From the NCBI GenBank assembly GCA_932521035.1, contig OW051496.1, positions 1,240,001 through 1,304,000 of the forward strand: a stretch of 64,000 nucleotides of DNA, read 5' to 3'. Below the pieces are notes generated by a model. That model worked only from the letters and a program-made list of their open reading frames with translations, made no database searches and was not told where the DNA came from. The translations under genes and the position numbers were made by a program. Source of the stretch: Oscheius dolichura. Taxonomy: Eukaryota; Nematoda; Chromadorea; Rhabditida; Rhabditidae. Positions 32,976-43,873 of the stretch are shown in pieces; the stretch's first letter is position 1, and every line of letters starts with the position of its first letter.

Positions 32976-34628
32976 ATGGTTCACTACAAGCTGACCTACT
33001 TCCCTGGCCGTGGTGCCGGAGAGATCATCCGCCAGATCTTCGTCGTCGCCAAGCAGGAATACGAGGACAAGCGTATCCCGATGGACGAGTGGCCGAAGCA
33101 CAAGGCGGAGATGCCTTTCGGACAGATGCCCGTCTTGGAGGAGGATGGCAAGCAGCTGGCCCAGTCCTACGCCATTGCTCGCTACTTGGCTCGTAAATTT
33201 AGTGAGTTTCTACTCGTCTGGAGAAGATCGAATGGAAATTGCTAACATTGGGGACTTTTATTAGGTTACTGTAACATTAGAATCGGGAAAAACGAAAATT
33301 CTAGATTTTAGGGGATTTTATTGAAAAATTATGCGAATTTGGGGTGTTTGGATCAGAGGGGGATAGTAATATCGTACCAACAATTCCATGGCCCGATATA
33401 TGCCAGAATCGAAACAGGAAACATGATTACTCGACATATTCCTTGTCTGCTTTTTTAGTTCTCCCGTTTGTTGATATGTTATATTCCAAAAAAGAGATTC
33501 CGCAGAGGGAACTTTATCCATTCCCCGGAACATAAAAGAACAGAAAAGGGATACAATATAGAAAAATGAAATTGTAGCACCAGCTGCCAGTGGCAATTTA
33601 TCCCTTCTTTGAAGCAAAAATTTTGTTTTTGATGTTTTTTTTGGCTAAGTATCAGCCCATTGTAAAGTTCTGCCACCGGCGATCTTATCCTTCTAGTGAA
33701 ACATAAGAATCAACTCTTTTGACATTTAGTTTTTGATGAAAATAATCAGAATTGACTTTGTTCAATGTAAGAAATGGAATATATTGGAACCACATGTTTT
33801 ATATAGTATTTATGGTAAGATTGAAAGAATGAGAAGAAATTCTGTTTCAATACTCAGATATAAAAGAAAAGCGGATTTTTGGTGCAATGGACAGGCCCCC
33901 AACATTTCCCAGCCTCTCGTTTTGCTCCCTCCATAAAATCTTTTCCAAGCTGGTTATTTCACTGACTTCATTTGACTGTGAAAAATTTGTTTTAAAATGT
34001 CTCTAAAAAGCTTATTTGATTCAGGAATCCGTTTAGCTGCTTCCTGCTACAGCTTCCAAAAATTCAGCTAAAAAAAGAGAAAAATATCCGCGAATTCCGA
34101 TTGGAAATCAACCTTCAATCACAAAATTGTATCTTCTGGGATTTTAAATGTTTAGGAAATCATACAAAAACAAAGTTGGGCTATGAAAATGATCGGTTGC
34201 TGAAACGAGCCATCAGTAATTTCAAATTTTCAGGCCTTGCCGGCAAGGGAGCTTTTGAAGAGGCCCAGGTCGATGCCTACCTCGACCAGTGGAAGGACTT
34301 CATGACGGAGATCCGTCCCTACGTCGTGGTTCTCCTCGGTTTCCAGCAGGGAGACCTGGCCAAGCTCAAGGACGAAGTCTTCGTTCCCGCCGCCAAGAAG
34401 CATTTCCCGCTCTTTGTCAACGTTTTGAAGAAGAGCGGCAGCGGCTACCTCGCTCCCAGTGGACTGACCTTCGCCGACCTCCCGATCGCCGAATTCATCG
34501 CCAATCTCGAGGAGAAGGCTCCCGAACTCGTCGACCAGTTCCCCGAGCTCCGCGAGCATTACAAGAAGGTCCACAGCAACCCGGAGCTGAAGAAGTGGCG
34601 CGAGACTCGCCCCAATACTCCCTTCTAA
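32976..34628 (+). CDS. Glutathione S-transferase, nematode sigma class (GST 1), 206 aa
   Basis: Exons 32976-33201 and 34234-34628 join phase 1 to give 206 residues, the usual length. The thioredoxin-like N-domain starts MVHYKLTYFPGRGAGE; Tyr8 is the expected catalytic residue, and QMPVLEEDGK with the following Gln-Ser is the glutathione site. The helical C-domain starts LAGKGAFEEAQVD and ends with the family signature NPELKKWRETRPNTPF. It would conjugate glutathione to electrophiles or act as a prostaglandin-D-synthase-like enzyme in the cytosol. The splice codon gives Ser where the three relatives have Gly. AATAAA at about 34705. First of four in the window; separated from the rest by 21 kb. 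Confidence 0.95.
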
Positions 34629-34629
34629 A

Positions 34630-35104
34630 ATATGGTCTCTCTCTCTTCTTTTTATTGTTTTATAACCAATTTTGTTGTAATCTTGTAATAATCGGGACTT
34701 TTCTAATAAACTTGAAAAATACAAAGATTTCCACTTTCTGGAGGAAAAGAGGAAAATAAAAGTTTCACGATCTGTTCAAATAAACACAGGGACAACCATT
34801 TGTAGTGGTAAAACTGAGCTAATGTTGCAATTACAAAAAACAACTTTATTCAGGTAAAAGTTTCATCGAAATGACAAAATACTGGATTTTGTTATACTGT
34901 AATCCCTTCTAATAGGTGAACGTTTCATTTTCAGTAGTCTTTTTGAATTTCGTTGGATCCAGGTACAAAATGATTGGCTTCAATATATTTTTAGCATTGA
35001 CAAAGAACAAACGTTTCACTTCTACTTGAAATATCCCTCAATAAACTTCACCTGTTCTTCAAGTTCAAGTCGGGCATCCAGTGCTGGCATTTGTACAAGT
35101 GGCT
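34630..35104. other. 3' flank of GST 1; no gene
   Basis: AT-rich, holds the poly(A) signal of GST 1 and nothing else supported. Confidence 0.4.
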
Positions 35105-35250
35105 GCTGATTTTCCTGACGATTGGACGGTGGGATATCCGAAAGTATGGCTCCGAACACGATTGGACGGTGGGATATGGCTCCAAGCACGATTGGACGGT
35201 GGGATATCCGGAAGAATGGCTCCAAACACGATCGTACTGATCTGCAAAAT
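35105..35250. repeat. Short tandem of GATTGGACGGTGGGATATCC
   Basis: Three copies of CACGATTGGACGGTGGGATA separated by TGGCTCCAAACACGA-type spacers. The same words appear in both arms of the foldback at 43.9-45.0 kb and once near 14482. Confidence 0.8.
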
Positions 35251-35299
35251 AACTATCGCTCAATTTGCCGCATCGGCTCCCCCACTGCAATCGTCCAAT

Positions 35300-35445
35300 T
35301 TAAAGGCCATATGGAACATTGACTGAAAAGTGATACGAGGAAAAATGATAAAGACTTTTCAATTGTTTTGTCTTTCATTTTCATGGACAATTTCATTTGT
35401 TTCTGAAAGTTGAGCCGAGTCTCAAATCGACTTGGACGGGGCAAT
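35300..35445. repeat. Segment shared with 11040-11180 (inverted)
   Basis: Reverse complement of the 11.1-kb segment. It lies upstream of the acidic exon at 35575. Confidence 0.7.
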
Positions 35446-35574
35446 TCTTTTCATTTCGGCTGGCCTTTCTTGATTTTTCTGATCAATAAGCTTCGTAGCT
35501 TCAAAATTTCGACAGAAAAAAAACCCAATATTATGTAAAGAAGGCATTGTTTTTGAATTTTTAACACGTAACAC

Positions 35575-35760
35575 GTGGAGCCATTCTTCGAAGAAGACGA
35601 GCTATTTGAAGAGGAAGCTGAAATGGACGAGGAAGAAGAAGAGGAGGACGGGGAGGAATATATACTGGAGGAGGAAGAGACCCCAACCAATCTTGTCCAT
35701 TTCAACCCAGAAGCAAATGACTGGGAAGTAGTCGAATTTGTAGATGAAAATGATGCCTAA
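35575..35760 (+). CDS. C-terminal exon of a highly acidic protein (candidate)
   Basis: Open frame reading EPFFEEDELFEEEAEMDEEE, then a Glu run, then TPTNLVHFNPEANDWEVVEF and VDENDA before TAA. The last 25 residues are not simple repeats and look like protein. An in-frame stop lies just upstream of the GTG at 35575; the first ATG is in EMDEE at about 35620, so the 5' part is probably in an unidentified exon. Antisense open frames (poly-Ser) are by-products. Function unknown. Confidence 0.42.
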   Translation: MEPFFEEDELFEEEAEMDEEEEEEDGEEYILEEEETPTNLVHFNPEANDWEVVEFVDENDA

Positions 35761-36429
35761 CCCCTGGATTAATTGCCCTCTATAGGACTACTGTATATTA
35801 CCAATTCTATCCCGACCTCATTCGATCCCCTTCTCTCGAGATAACTGCCTCAGGATTCTGTGTTATTATGTCAATAATCGTCGTCACTTTCATGTTCTAT
35901 TGTAAATACAAATTTCGATAAAAGAAACTTTGGATATTGTTCAATCGACGTCCTAGAGAGTAGGAAATAAGGAAGAGGAATAAGATCAGACGAGAGTCAG
36001 CGGAGGCCAGGTCGGTCACAACTAATAACAACAACACAACTAACAATAATCGGCTAAGACAATAAAAAAGCCCGTCTCTCTCTCTCTCTCTCTCTCTTTC
36101 TCGAAGAAAGTCCCGCTTCCGCTTCGGGAATTTTATCCCGTATCATATGAAGATCAATGCGATTATTGCGCAAATTTCGCTGTGAGCAATGGAGTCGACC
36201 GTTTGATTTTCTCATGTAAGACAGATTTGCTTCTTGTTGCAGACTCTAGGTAATGAGGAACAGAGCCGCGGAACCCGAAAGAAGTTAAAATATTCCCCAC
36301 TTTATGGAGATTTTGCCCCTTTAGCCCTTTCAACCCCTTTTACCAGTAGAAAACAAGCCGATCTCCATGAGCCCGGGAGTTTATTAACAATTTTCACAAA
36401 TAACTTCATAAATAAAAAAATAAATAAAC
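35761..36429. other. Intergenic, with (CT)n microsatellite
   Basis: A CT run lies at about 36076-36099. No gene supported; open frames are short. Confidence 0.4.
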
Positions 36430-36662
36430 CTTTTTAGTAAGGCGCCCATTTCCTCATCCACTAGATTTGTGTCTATAGTTGGACGGAGCCCATTGACAAT
36501 TTCCACAATGCGACGAAAATGGTCTTCCCCGAGGTCTTCATATGGTATTCTCCACAAACAAATCTTTTAAAATAATTTTTTAAATACTTTCGATGAAATA
36601 TTTCCCAAATAGATATTGCTAGTGAAAAAATATCGGCGGGACGGCTTTTTTTAATGTTTATT
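36430..36662 (-). pseudogene. Kinase C-lobe fragment of the kinase-Kelch family
   Basis: Two pieces on the minus strand, SRPADIFSLAISIWEIFHRK and, across a 38-nt intron, IPYEDLGEDHFRRIVEIVNG then LRPTIDTNLVDEEMGALLKR. They match kinase 1 of gene A (DVYSLAITIWEIFHRK and IIGGVRPSIEPNKMD), with the same intron position. No N-lobe, catalytic loop or CW-DRP exon is found on either side; the lectin gene begins 54 bp away. A truncated copy. Confidence 0.68.
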
Positions 36663-36715
36663 AACAATTTTAACGAGTAGTTGAGCATACAAAATGGTTT
36701 TGTCTACAGGTTTCA

Positions 36716-38692
36716 TCAAGTAGCGGCAATCATGCACAAAAAGTCCACCAGACTACCAATATTACACAGTGTGTTCCGCCAGCGACCAAAATCGCCTGGA
36801 TTTACAGACATCTAAAACATAGCGATCTTCTTCTAGATTTTTATATTTTTTACCACCATGCAATTCCGATCAGCCATTGCAACTGGTTGACCAGAGCCCA
36901 TATCCCAATTCTCATAGGGGCCGTACTAAAGGATATTACATAACAATGAATGAAAGGAGACGTTACCATAGTTCCATCAGTCCAATACCATGAGCCTAGC
37001 GCCCCTGTCGGTGAATAACCACCCAGGAAAGCATAGCCATTCGTCGCACCAGCAATGTTACCTAGGAAGGAAATTCATTGGTTCGACTAAATTGTTTCTA
37101 AATATATCGACAAATGATTGCAAATGTTCCTTCTAAGAACCGCTTTCTTCTTTAAAATCTAGGTGTAGCAGGGTATTTGGTCGCGGTGGTTTTCTCTTTT
37201 TGTACATTCCTGTCAAGCCACGCTGGCACCTTTGAGTTCCTCTTTTCAAGATAGTGATTAATAGTTTTGCTCCATTTGCAGGGCCACAAAACCCAGACGC
37301 ATTGATAAAATTAGTCGCCGTTCAAAAAAAATGAAACCTACTGGCGATAAAAGCATTTTCATCCGCGTTATGAATGGAAGCCAATGTTGCACCAGCCACC
37401 ACAGCATCACACTTTGCATCATTCACAGCACCTACTGATCCTGGTACAAGCAGATAGCAGAAATTGTTGGCTGGATTGAGTACCCACGCGGTAGAAGGAC
37501 ACGCTGAAATAGGCTATTTTCAAACGCTTGGATTGTTTTGTTTGAAAGATATTTTGGGGACGGCCAAGCTCCGGCCGAAACTGAAATGGAAACGACCCAA
37601 AAGCGCTCATGGTCGTTTCGAAAATGACCGAAACAAAAACGACCCGTTTCGGACGAATTTTTCTGCAATTTTGAATGACGTTTCTAAAATTCCATCAATA
37701 TTGCGAAAATGCTCTATTGGTGGAATTTATACGTTATTCTTCATCTTTCTGATGTTCTTTTACTAGAAGAGTGTCTCTCGGATCTGGATACACTGATTTT
37801 CGTCCGGATCGGATCCGGTTCCGATCAATCCGATGTTTGGTGTTATGGTTTCTTCAGTTTCTTACGGTTAGATGTCGTGGTCGTGGTCGTAGTAGTGGTT
37901 GTGGTGGTGGTCGTCTCAATGGCTAAATTTCTGATTGAATTAAGAATAACAAATATTTGTAGTCGAATCGGGGAACCTGTTTCTACTCCCCGGTTCGAAT
38001 CAATTCTGACTTTTGTAAAGGAACAAAATAGGGAAACTGACCTGTAGTTGTTGTAGGAATTGTCGTGGTTGTTGTAGGAATTGTCGTGGTTGTTGGAGAA
38101 ATTGTCGTGGTTGTTGGAGGAATTGTCGTGGTTGTTGGAGGAATTGTCGTGGTTGTTGTAGGAATTGTCGTGGTTGTTGGAGGAATTGTCGTGGTTGTTG
38201 GAGGAATTGTCGTGGTTGTTGTAGGAATTGTCGTGGTTGTTGGAGGAATTGTCGTGGTTGTTGGAGGAATTGTCGTGGTTGTTGTAGGAATTGTCGTGGT
38301 TGTTGGAGGAATTGTCGTGGTTGTTGGAGGAATTGTCGTGGTTGTTGGAGGAATTGTCGTGGTTGTTGGAGGAATTGTCGTGGTCGTGGTGGTCGTCTCA
38401 CCGGCTAAATTTCTGATTGAACAAGGAAGAACAAATATGTTTAATATTCGGGTATCGAATCCAATTTAATTCTGATTTTTGTAAAGGAACAAAATACGTA
38501 AACTGGCCTGTAGTTGTGGGAGGAATTGACGTGGTTGTTGGGATAAGAAGATCAAGGAAATCCGGCTCGTCGTCAACTGAAAATGTACAGAATCTTACGG
38601 TAATCGGCCAGTAACTCACTCCATTCAGTTGGAATACAGCCAAAAGTAAAAGGGAAAAGAAGAATAGGCAGGAGGAGGACAGATAGCGCCAT
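36716..38692 (-). CDS. Secreted C-type lectin with Thr/Pro mucin-like stalk, 328 aa
   Basis: Eight minus-strand exons, 38692-38620, 38576-38508, 38404-38042, 37922-37866, 37503-37342, 37061-36967, 36925-36854 and 36811-36716, total 987 nt with all phases matching. A signal peptide (MALSVLLLPILLFPFTFG) is followed by about 140 residues of TTTTIPP-type repeats, a likely O-glycosylated stalk. One C-type lectin domain follows: CPSTAWVLNPANNFCYLL, AKCDAVVAGATLASIHNADE, GSWYWTDGTM, YENWDMGSGQP, NCMV, GRWRNTLCNIG and LVDFLC. The sugar-site position reads GQPV, not EPN or QPD, so Ca-dependent sugar binding is uncertain. One intron (38405-38507) seems to use a GC donor where its sister intron has GT. 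Probably extracellular recognition or immunity. Confidence 0.85.
37190..37262. repeat. Right-end fragment of the inverted-repeat element
   Basis: TTGTACATTCCTGTCAAGCC to AAGATAGTGATTA matches the right ends of the elements at 46-490 and 30027-30473. It lies within an intron of the lectin gene (37062-37341). Confidence 0.6.
38042..38404. repeat. Coding tandem repeat, 21-bp unit (TTTTIPP)
   Basis: Unit GGAATTGTCGTGGTTGTTGGA on the plus strand, about 16 copies, with a higher-order alternation of GGA and GTA versions. On the minus strand it codes the Thr/Ile/Pro stalk of the lectin; other frames are also open (for example RQFLQQP) and are artefacts. Confidence 0.9.
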
Positions 38693-39399
38693 ATTTCCAA
38701 CACTGACAACGAGAAATGGACGACCCCCCACCTTCCCGTATCGAGTTTAAGGCAGCCAGAAAAAAAAAATTAACTACCCGCAAAGATCCGCCATCAGGGG
38801 ACATGACGGAAGGAAGCGCGACCGAAACCAGCTAGTGGAAACCAGGAGTATCTTATTATCAAAGCTCAAGCTCACCTGGTGAGCTCACCAAATCTAGAAA
38901 AACTCACCAGATCTAGAAAATCAAATTTCTTTGATTTTGATGATTCTTCATCTTATTTCTATTATTTTTCGATCGTGCTTTTAGCTTTTTTGCTAATTTC
39001 AACTACTAGCAATATATAGAGATCATGGGGAATCCGATGCCGTAACTTTTATTTCATAAGGATGAATGCCAGAAAAGTTATAAGCAAAAGTATGACAAAA
39101 GTGAATTTTTCCAAATGCAAAAAATCAAACTTGCGATACATCTACTAGGTTCTTATAAGTCGCTGCTACTGTTCGATAGTAAATTTTATTTATTTCTTAT
39201 ATTTTTCGTTAGCGTCCTTTTTCTGAAAAAATCGTTTCATCGACAAATTTATTTATTTCTTTGCTTGTACTCATTTTCTCTGTATTATTTTTGCTGCTAA
39301 ATTATGTACATTCGATAGCGGTTCTTTTGCAGTATCACACAGCATGTGGCATGCATTACAAGTAGCAAAAAATAAATAACAACGCAAGGACACAAAGGA
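38693..39399. other. Intergenic between divergent lectin and kinase genes
   Basis: Should hold the lectin promoter. No TATA box, exon or kinase N-lobe was recognised. Confidence 0.4.
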
Positions 39400-40125
39400 A
39401 TGACGGAGAAGGACATGAAGATAACATTTCGTCAGCTGATTGAAGCCTTGGAATATCTGGATAAGAAGCACATTTGCCATCGCGATTTGAAGTGTGAAAA
39501 TATTATGCTGGACGGCAGTGAGAATGTCAAATTGGGTGATTTTGGCTTTGCCAGGCATCTCGGGTAATTTTTTAGTTTATTTTTTAACTGTAAAATAATT
39601 TAGCGAATTCCTAACTACAAAATGGTATTTTTCAGTTTGAATGAGAAGTCCAACACCTTCTGCGGCAGTCGTGCCTACGTAGCGTCGGAGATTGTCCTCT
39701 CCAAGTCGTATTACGACCGTCCGGCTGATGTTTGGAGTGTCGGCATCATTATGTACGTCTCCACCACTGGCCACATCCCGTTTGATGATCGAAATCAGGA
39801 GAAGATGATCAAGGATCAACTCGGCCACAAGGTCAAATTCTCCTCCAAGTGGCAAGGCCGCCGCGAGCTGAAGTCTATCGTCCTCGAGGCGCTGCATCCG
39901 ATGCCGAAGCAGCGGCCCAACTATGACGCCCTGCTGCGTCACGACTTTCTCCGACAGACTTCATCTCAAATGAGAGTCACCGTAGGGCCTCTCTCTCCCT
40001 GTGAAAAGAAGATAATTTTTAGGATTCTGACGAGAAGACTTGAGAAGATGAAGAAGATTCCCCCGGCCAATAATATCAACTCGAGATCTAAAATAAACGT
40101 GAGATCAATCCTCACTGTAATGTGA
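39400..40125 (+). CDS. TSSK-like serine/threonine kinase lacking the N-lobe
   Basis: Exons 39400-39563 and 39636-40125 join in phase to 217 residues. From ATG it reads MTEKDMKITFRQLIEALEYL, then HICHRDLKCENIMLDG, VKLGDFGFAR, NTFCGSRAYVASEI, PADVWSVGIIMYV and GHIPFDDRN. These are typical of the testis-specific serine kinase group of CAMK kinases. HRD, catalytic Lys-Asn and DFG are intact; the APE motif is ASE. The glycine loop, VAIK lysine and helix C are absent, and an in-frame TAA lies 25 bp upstream of the ATG. Either N-lobe exons lie further upstream unseen, or this is a truncated or pseudo-kinase. The tail is basic (RRLEKMKKI). Followed in the same direction by the collagen. Confidence 0.72.
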
Positions 40126-40376
40126 CTAATTTCCTCGAATTATTAATGTTTTCCCAGCTTATTTTATTAGAAAAATCGTCTCGAGCAATGAAACATCCAA
40201 TTCTTTCTTCAAGTCCGAGAGAACACCGAACAACTTTTTCAACAGTTTTCCCGCCGCAGTTCACGGGGACGGACGTCGGCTTGGACCAGCCCTTGTCCAG
40301 TCTCTTTTTGTTCGTTTTCTTCTAGATAAATGGCCGCTCCCTATCGCTTCTAGCCATCCGCCTTCTTTTCTGAAAA
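40126..40376. other. Spacer upstream of the collagen gene
   Basis: 250 bp presumed to hold the collagen promoter; no clear TATA box. Confidence 0.3.
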
Positions 40377-41541
40377 ATGTCCCTAGCTGTGGGGGCCACC
40401 TCAGCCGCTGCCATTGTGGCAATCCTCGTCAGCTTCGTGACCATCTACAATATTGTCCAGGAGGTTCACGGCCTGCAGAAAGATATGGCCGGATTTGAAG
40501 ACTTCAAGGTAGCTTTTCTAGTCATTTTCCAGTAGGATTCGGTGCGCCCGCACCCGTAAAATCTCGGCAGCTATGGGGAGAGTCAAATGGCGTGCTCTAA
40601 ATAACTTAGCGCGCAGCTGCCGAGATTTTACGGGTACGACGGCATAAAATCTCGGCTGGATCCCTGCTGTGGCACCCGTAAAATCTTGGGAAGAGTTATT
40701 TTGAGTGCGCCCCTTGACTTTCCGCATAACTGCCGAGATTTTACGGGTGCAGCGACGCGAATCCGCCCACCATTTCCCTCTATAATTCGTTCTTTTTCCA
40801 GTTAACTTCGGATAAAACCTGGAGCCAGCTGCAAATCCGGAAGCCATATCTTGGAAGCCCGAATGAATCCTCTATCCACTTCCGGCGAAGAGACGTACCG
40901 CTATGGAAAGACTCTTTGAAAGGAAGAAGAGAGCCGCCCGAGCCGACTGCCCTTGCGCCCCCAAAGCCGAGGGCTGCCCTGCCGGCCCCCCAGAAACTCC
41001 CGGAGAGAAGGGATTGTCAGGAGATGCTGGGCCAGATGGAAAGGACGGAGATGATGGAAAAGATGGCCTGGATATCGACGTGGAGAAGCTGCAACCCGAC
41101 GGATGTTTGAAGTGTCCTGCTGGCCCCGCCGGACCGATGGGACCACCCGGACCTGCTGGATCTGAAGGACCTCCGGGCCATCCCGGTAGAAGAGGACCTC
41201 AAGGCGCTCCAGGACCCAAAGGAGAACGAGGACCAGTTGGAGAAGAGGGAGAACAAGGCGAGCCGGGACGGGAAGGACCCAAGAGACCGGTGGGAGAGCC
41301 CGGAACACAGTACCACGACGGAGCTGTCGGCCATCCCGGCCCCCCAGGAGAGCGAGGAGGTCCTGGAGAGCCTGGAAAAGACGGAGAAGCTGGAGAAGAC
41401 GGCGAACACGGCCGCCCTGGATTCCCTGGACCGGCTGGACAGCCAGGAAAGCGAGGAGCCGACGGCCACCCGGGAATTCCTGGCAAAAATGGAGGAGAAG
41501 ACGCCGGCTACTGTCCCTGTGCTCCGCGTTCAAATCAGTAA
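40377..41541 (+). CDS. Nematode cuticle collagen, with an apparent frameshift
   Basis: Exon 1 (40377-40508) codes MSLAVGATSAAAIVAILVSF, the hydrophobic COL_N head, ending GFEDFK. Exon 2 (40802-41541) starts LTSDKTWSQL, the conserved 'FK..SD.W' continuation. The collagen part (FERKKRAARADCPCAPKAEG, a furin-like RKKR site, then CPAGPP, two Gly-X-Y blocks split by a Cys-containing linker, and the end GYCPCAPRSNQ) is in another frame. The collagen frame has stops at 40811 and 40864-40866; no intron of usual size can bridge them. One indel between about 40865 and 40915 would restore the protein. It would be secreted, processed and cross-linked into cuticle. AATAAAG follows at 41545. The intron holds two hairpin elements. 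Confidence 0.82.
40545..40755. repeat. Two adjacent hairpin elements, CACCCGTAAAATCTCGGCAG family
   Basis: First hairpin about 40550-40645, second about 40668-40752. Both have arms CACCCGTAAAATCT and complement CTGCCGAGATTTTACGGGT. They share CGAGATTTTACGGGT with a third partial arm between them. Located within the collagen intron. Confidence 0.85.
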
Positions 41542-41845
41542 AAATAAAGAATTATTTATTGAAACTTAAGCTATTTTGGGGTATTTTAAAGGACTGCTAA
41601 TACCACTGCTTGTGGAGATATGTTTCATAGGAACCGGTATCGGCTACGGTGGCGGAGAGGCGTTGCAACTGCTTGACTCTGTTTTTCTTCTGCGATTTGA
41701 CGATCAAATTGAACAGGAAGGGAGAGAGCATACAATAGAGGGGGATTATCTGGAAAGTTGGGGGTTTTAGGCTTCGGGAGGGGGTTATATACTTCTTTAG
41801 GGTTAATGATGTATTCAAGATGGAGAACAGCTGTTCAAACCGACA
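41542..41845. other. 3' flank of collagen; start of transposase relic not defined
   Basis: Holds the collagen poly(A) signal. No separate gene. Confidence 0.35.
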
Positions 41846-43711
41846 ACGACAGCTGTGAAAACAAAAGATTATGATCCTCTTGTCTTCAGATCCTGTCGAG
41901 GAAAGTACGATGTGCTGGCGCACAGGTAAGCAACAGTCTGAATAAAACCAATGCTTGTTTTAAAGACTACCTGGAGGAAAGTCTTGCCTCAAATTCCAAC
42001 ACAAACACAAAAACAAGGATGGCTCCCATGGGTACATCTGCATGGGATGCAAAAGGGTCGGAGGAAAAGCCAGAATTACTGTAAGTGCTGTCTCAAACAG
42101 GCCATTTCCTTTTTTAGGTGCCTAACGGCAAGTTCATACGTGATCCTATGAAATTAGCTCATCACGAGAACTGCGGCACTTTCGAATTACCTCATGCAGT
42201 CGGGAGAGGACTTTATTATGAAACCACCCAAGCTCTGAGAAGCCAAGAAATTACCGGCAAGACAAAGGAAATTTACAGAAATATGTTGGAGAAGGGAAAT
42301 AACATCGAAGGAATGAGTAAGTTCAATTGTTGTCCATTTAACCAACTGCGGTATTAGCGAATGAAGAAAGGATCTACGTTGTCCAATCGATTGAAGACTA
42401 TTCCACTGTCAGAAGAACATACCAAAGAGTTAAACAAAACAACTACCAAGTAACCTGTTCCATGGGAAATATCCCGGTATGTGTTTCATTCGGCATAAGC
42501 AGGAATGTTTACTTTTCAGGAACATTTGAAAACATGTGAAATCAGGCTTGAACACTCTCTCGATAATGAAAACGATAAATTCGTCCGATTTGCTTCGGCC
42601 AACAGACTTATTTGTTACAGTAAACAAGTATTCTTGAAGGCAAACGAGAAGAGTGAGTTTTCCGGGTAATACAATTTTTAAATCTGCATTTTTACAGATA
42701 TCACCACAATTATTGCCGATGGCTGCCACGCGCTGGCTCTAAAGGAGCTAGACGATAACAGCCAGCTCTATACAGTCCATGGAGCAAATGAAAAGGGTTC
42801 TGTAATCCCCCTCTTAAGCTTTGTAACAACATCGAAGAGTGCCGCAGCATATACAAAATGTTCAAGATTCTCCATAAAGAGCTGGAAGAAGCTGGAATTG
42901 ATGTAAACAAGCTCAATTTCATGACTGATTACGAGCGCGCCGCAATAAAGGCCATCGAAGACGTGAGTTTTAAACAAAACAAAACAATATTATTTAGGTC
43001 TTTCCTGATAGTATCCACGAAGGCTGTTCGTTTCACTGGGCTCTTGCTCTCAATAGAGTTAAATCTGGTGCACTGAATGACCTCATCAAAAACAACCGCG
43101 TAGTAGCACGGTAGTTCCGCAGGCTCATAGCATTGCTCTTCTTTCCACCGGTAACCCCCTTCATAATTCTGCAATAATGTTCTAGGATCATTTGGATAAA
43201 TTGAACGAATTTTTGAACGCTCCACAAGACCTCGACAGCGAATCTAAGAAGACCGTGGAAGGCTTCTTGGCCTATTTTAAGAAAGTTTGGCTTGAAAGTT
43301 CCTGGAAGAACAAATGGAACAAGTATTACATCTTCAAACACCGAACGAGCAATTTGGCAGAATATTATCACAGGTATTCAGCGATAGCAAGTATAAAAAG
43401 AAAATATATTTTCAGTAGACTTTGGGAGCATCACGGCGAAACCTGGCAATGCTGATTACAGCTCTACGCGGCGAACTTCTTACATCCTACGCCAATTTTC
43501 TTAAGGTAGGCTCTCATTCAGTGCAACAAACTGTTTTAAGGAGGACGCAATACTACGTAAAGTTGATCGTGATAGACAGGAGAAAGTCGAAGCGGTGATG
43601 GTTCAATTCGAGAAGGAGTGGAAGAAAAACGGAATTGATTCTCTCTCCAAAGAAGATATTTACGCTTATTTGGACACTATGTCTGCTTATATCACTACAA
43701 AAACCCATTGA
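41846..43711 (+). pseudogene. FLYWCH zinc finger - MULE transposase, multi-exon, damaged
   Basis: Exons read YDPLVFRSCRGKYDVLAH, then GGKSCLKFQHKHKNKDGSHG and YICMGCKRVGGKARIT (FLYWCH-like finger), then VPNGKFIRDPMKLAHHENC. Later parts match the MULE transposase fold: IIADGCHALALKELDDNSQL, YTVHGANEKGSVIPL, MFKILHKELEEAGIDVNKLN then FMTDYERAAIKAIED, FPDSIHEGCSFHWALALN and FKHRTSNLAEYYHR. The C-terminus has KVEAVMVQFEKEWKKNGIDS before TGA. Splice sites are mostly canonical (GTAAGT, TTTTTTAG). A one-base frameshift lies at about 42850 and an in-frame TAG at about 43112. Such intron-rich FLYWCH-MULE genes can be transposons or domesticated; here damage suggests a decayed copy. No terminal inverted repeats were found. 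Confidence 0.72.
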
Positions 43712-43873
43712 ACCGTTTGATATTACATTGTTAACCAGAAAAAAAGGGTTTATTACAAATAGAACAATAAAAAATGATATTGTCTGTAAAAAATAACACC
43801 GCGGCAAGGTGCGACATTAGGTCTACGGTCTCAAAAGCGCTTTCTGGAGGGCGACATTAGGTCCATGGACCTA

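Noticed and set aside
34230-34724. Antisense 164-codon frame over GST 1 exon 2 (and the like over GST 2)
   Set aside because: Shadow of a strongly coding exon; recurs at the same place in the paralogue.
38000-38469. Long open frames RQFLQQP (minus) and VVVGGIV (plus) over the lectin repeat
   Set aside because: A 21-bp repeat is open in several frames; only the TTTTIPP frame joins the signal peptide and lectin exons in phase.
40901-41533. Antisense open frames across the collagen
   Set aside because: Shadows of the GC-rich Gly-X-Y repeat.
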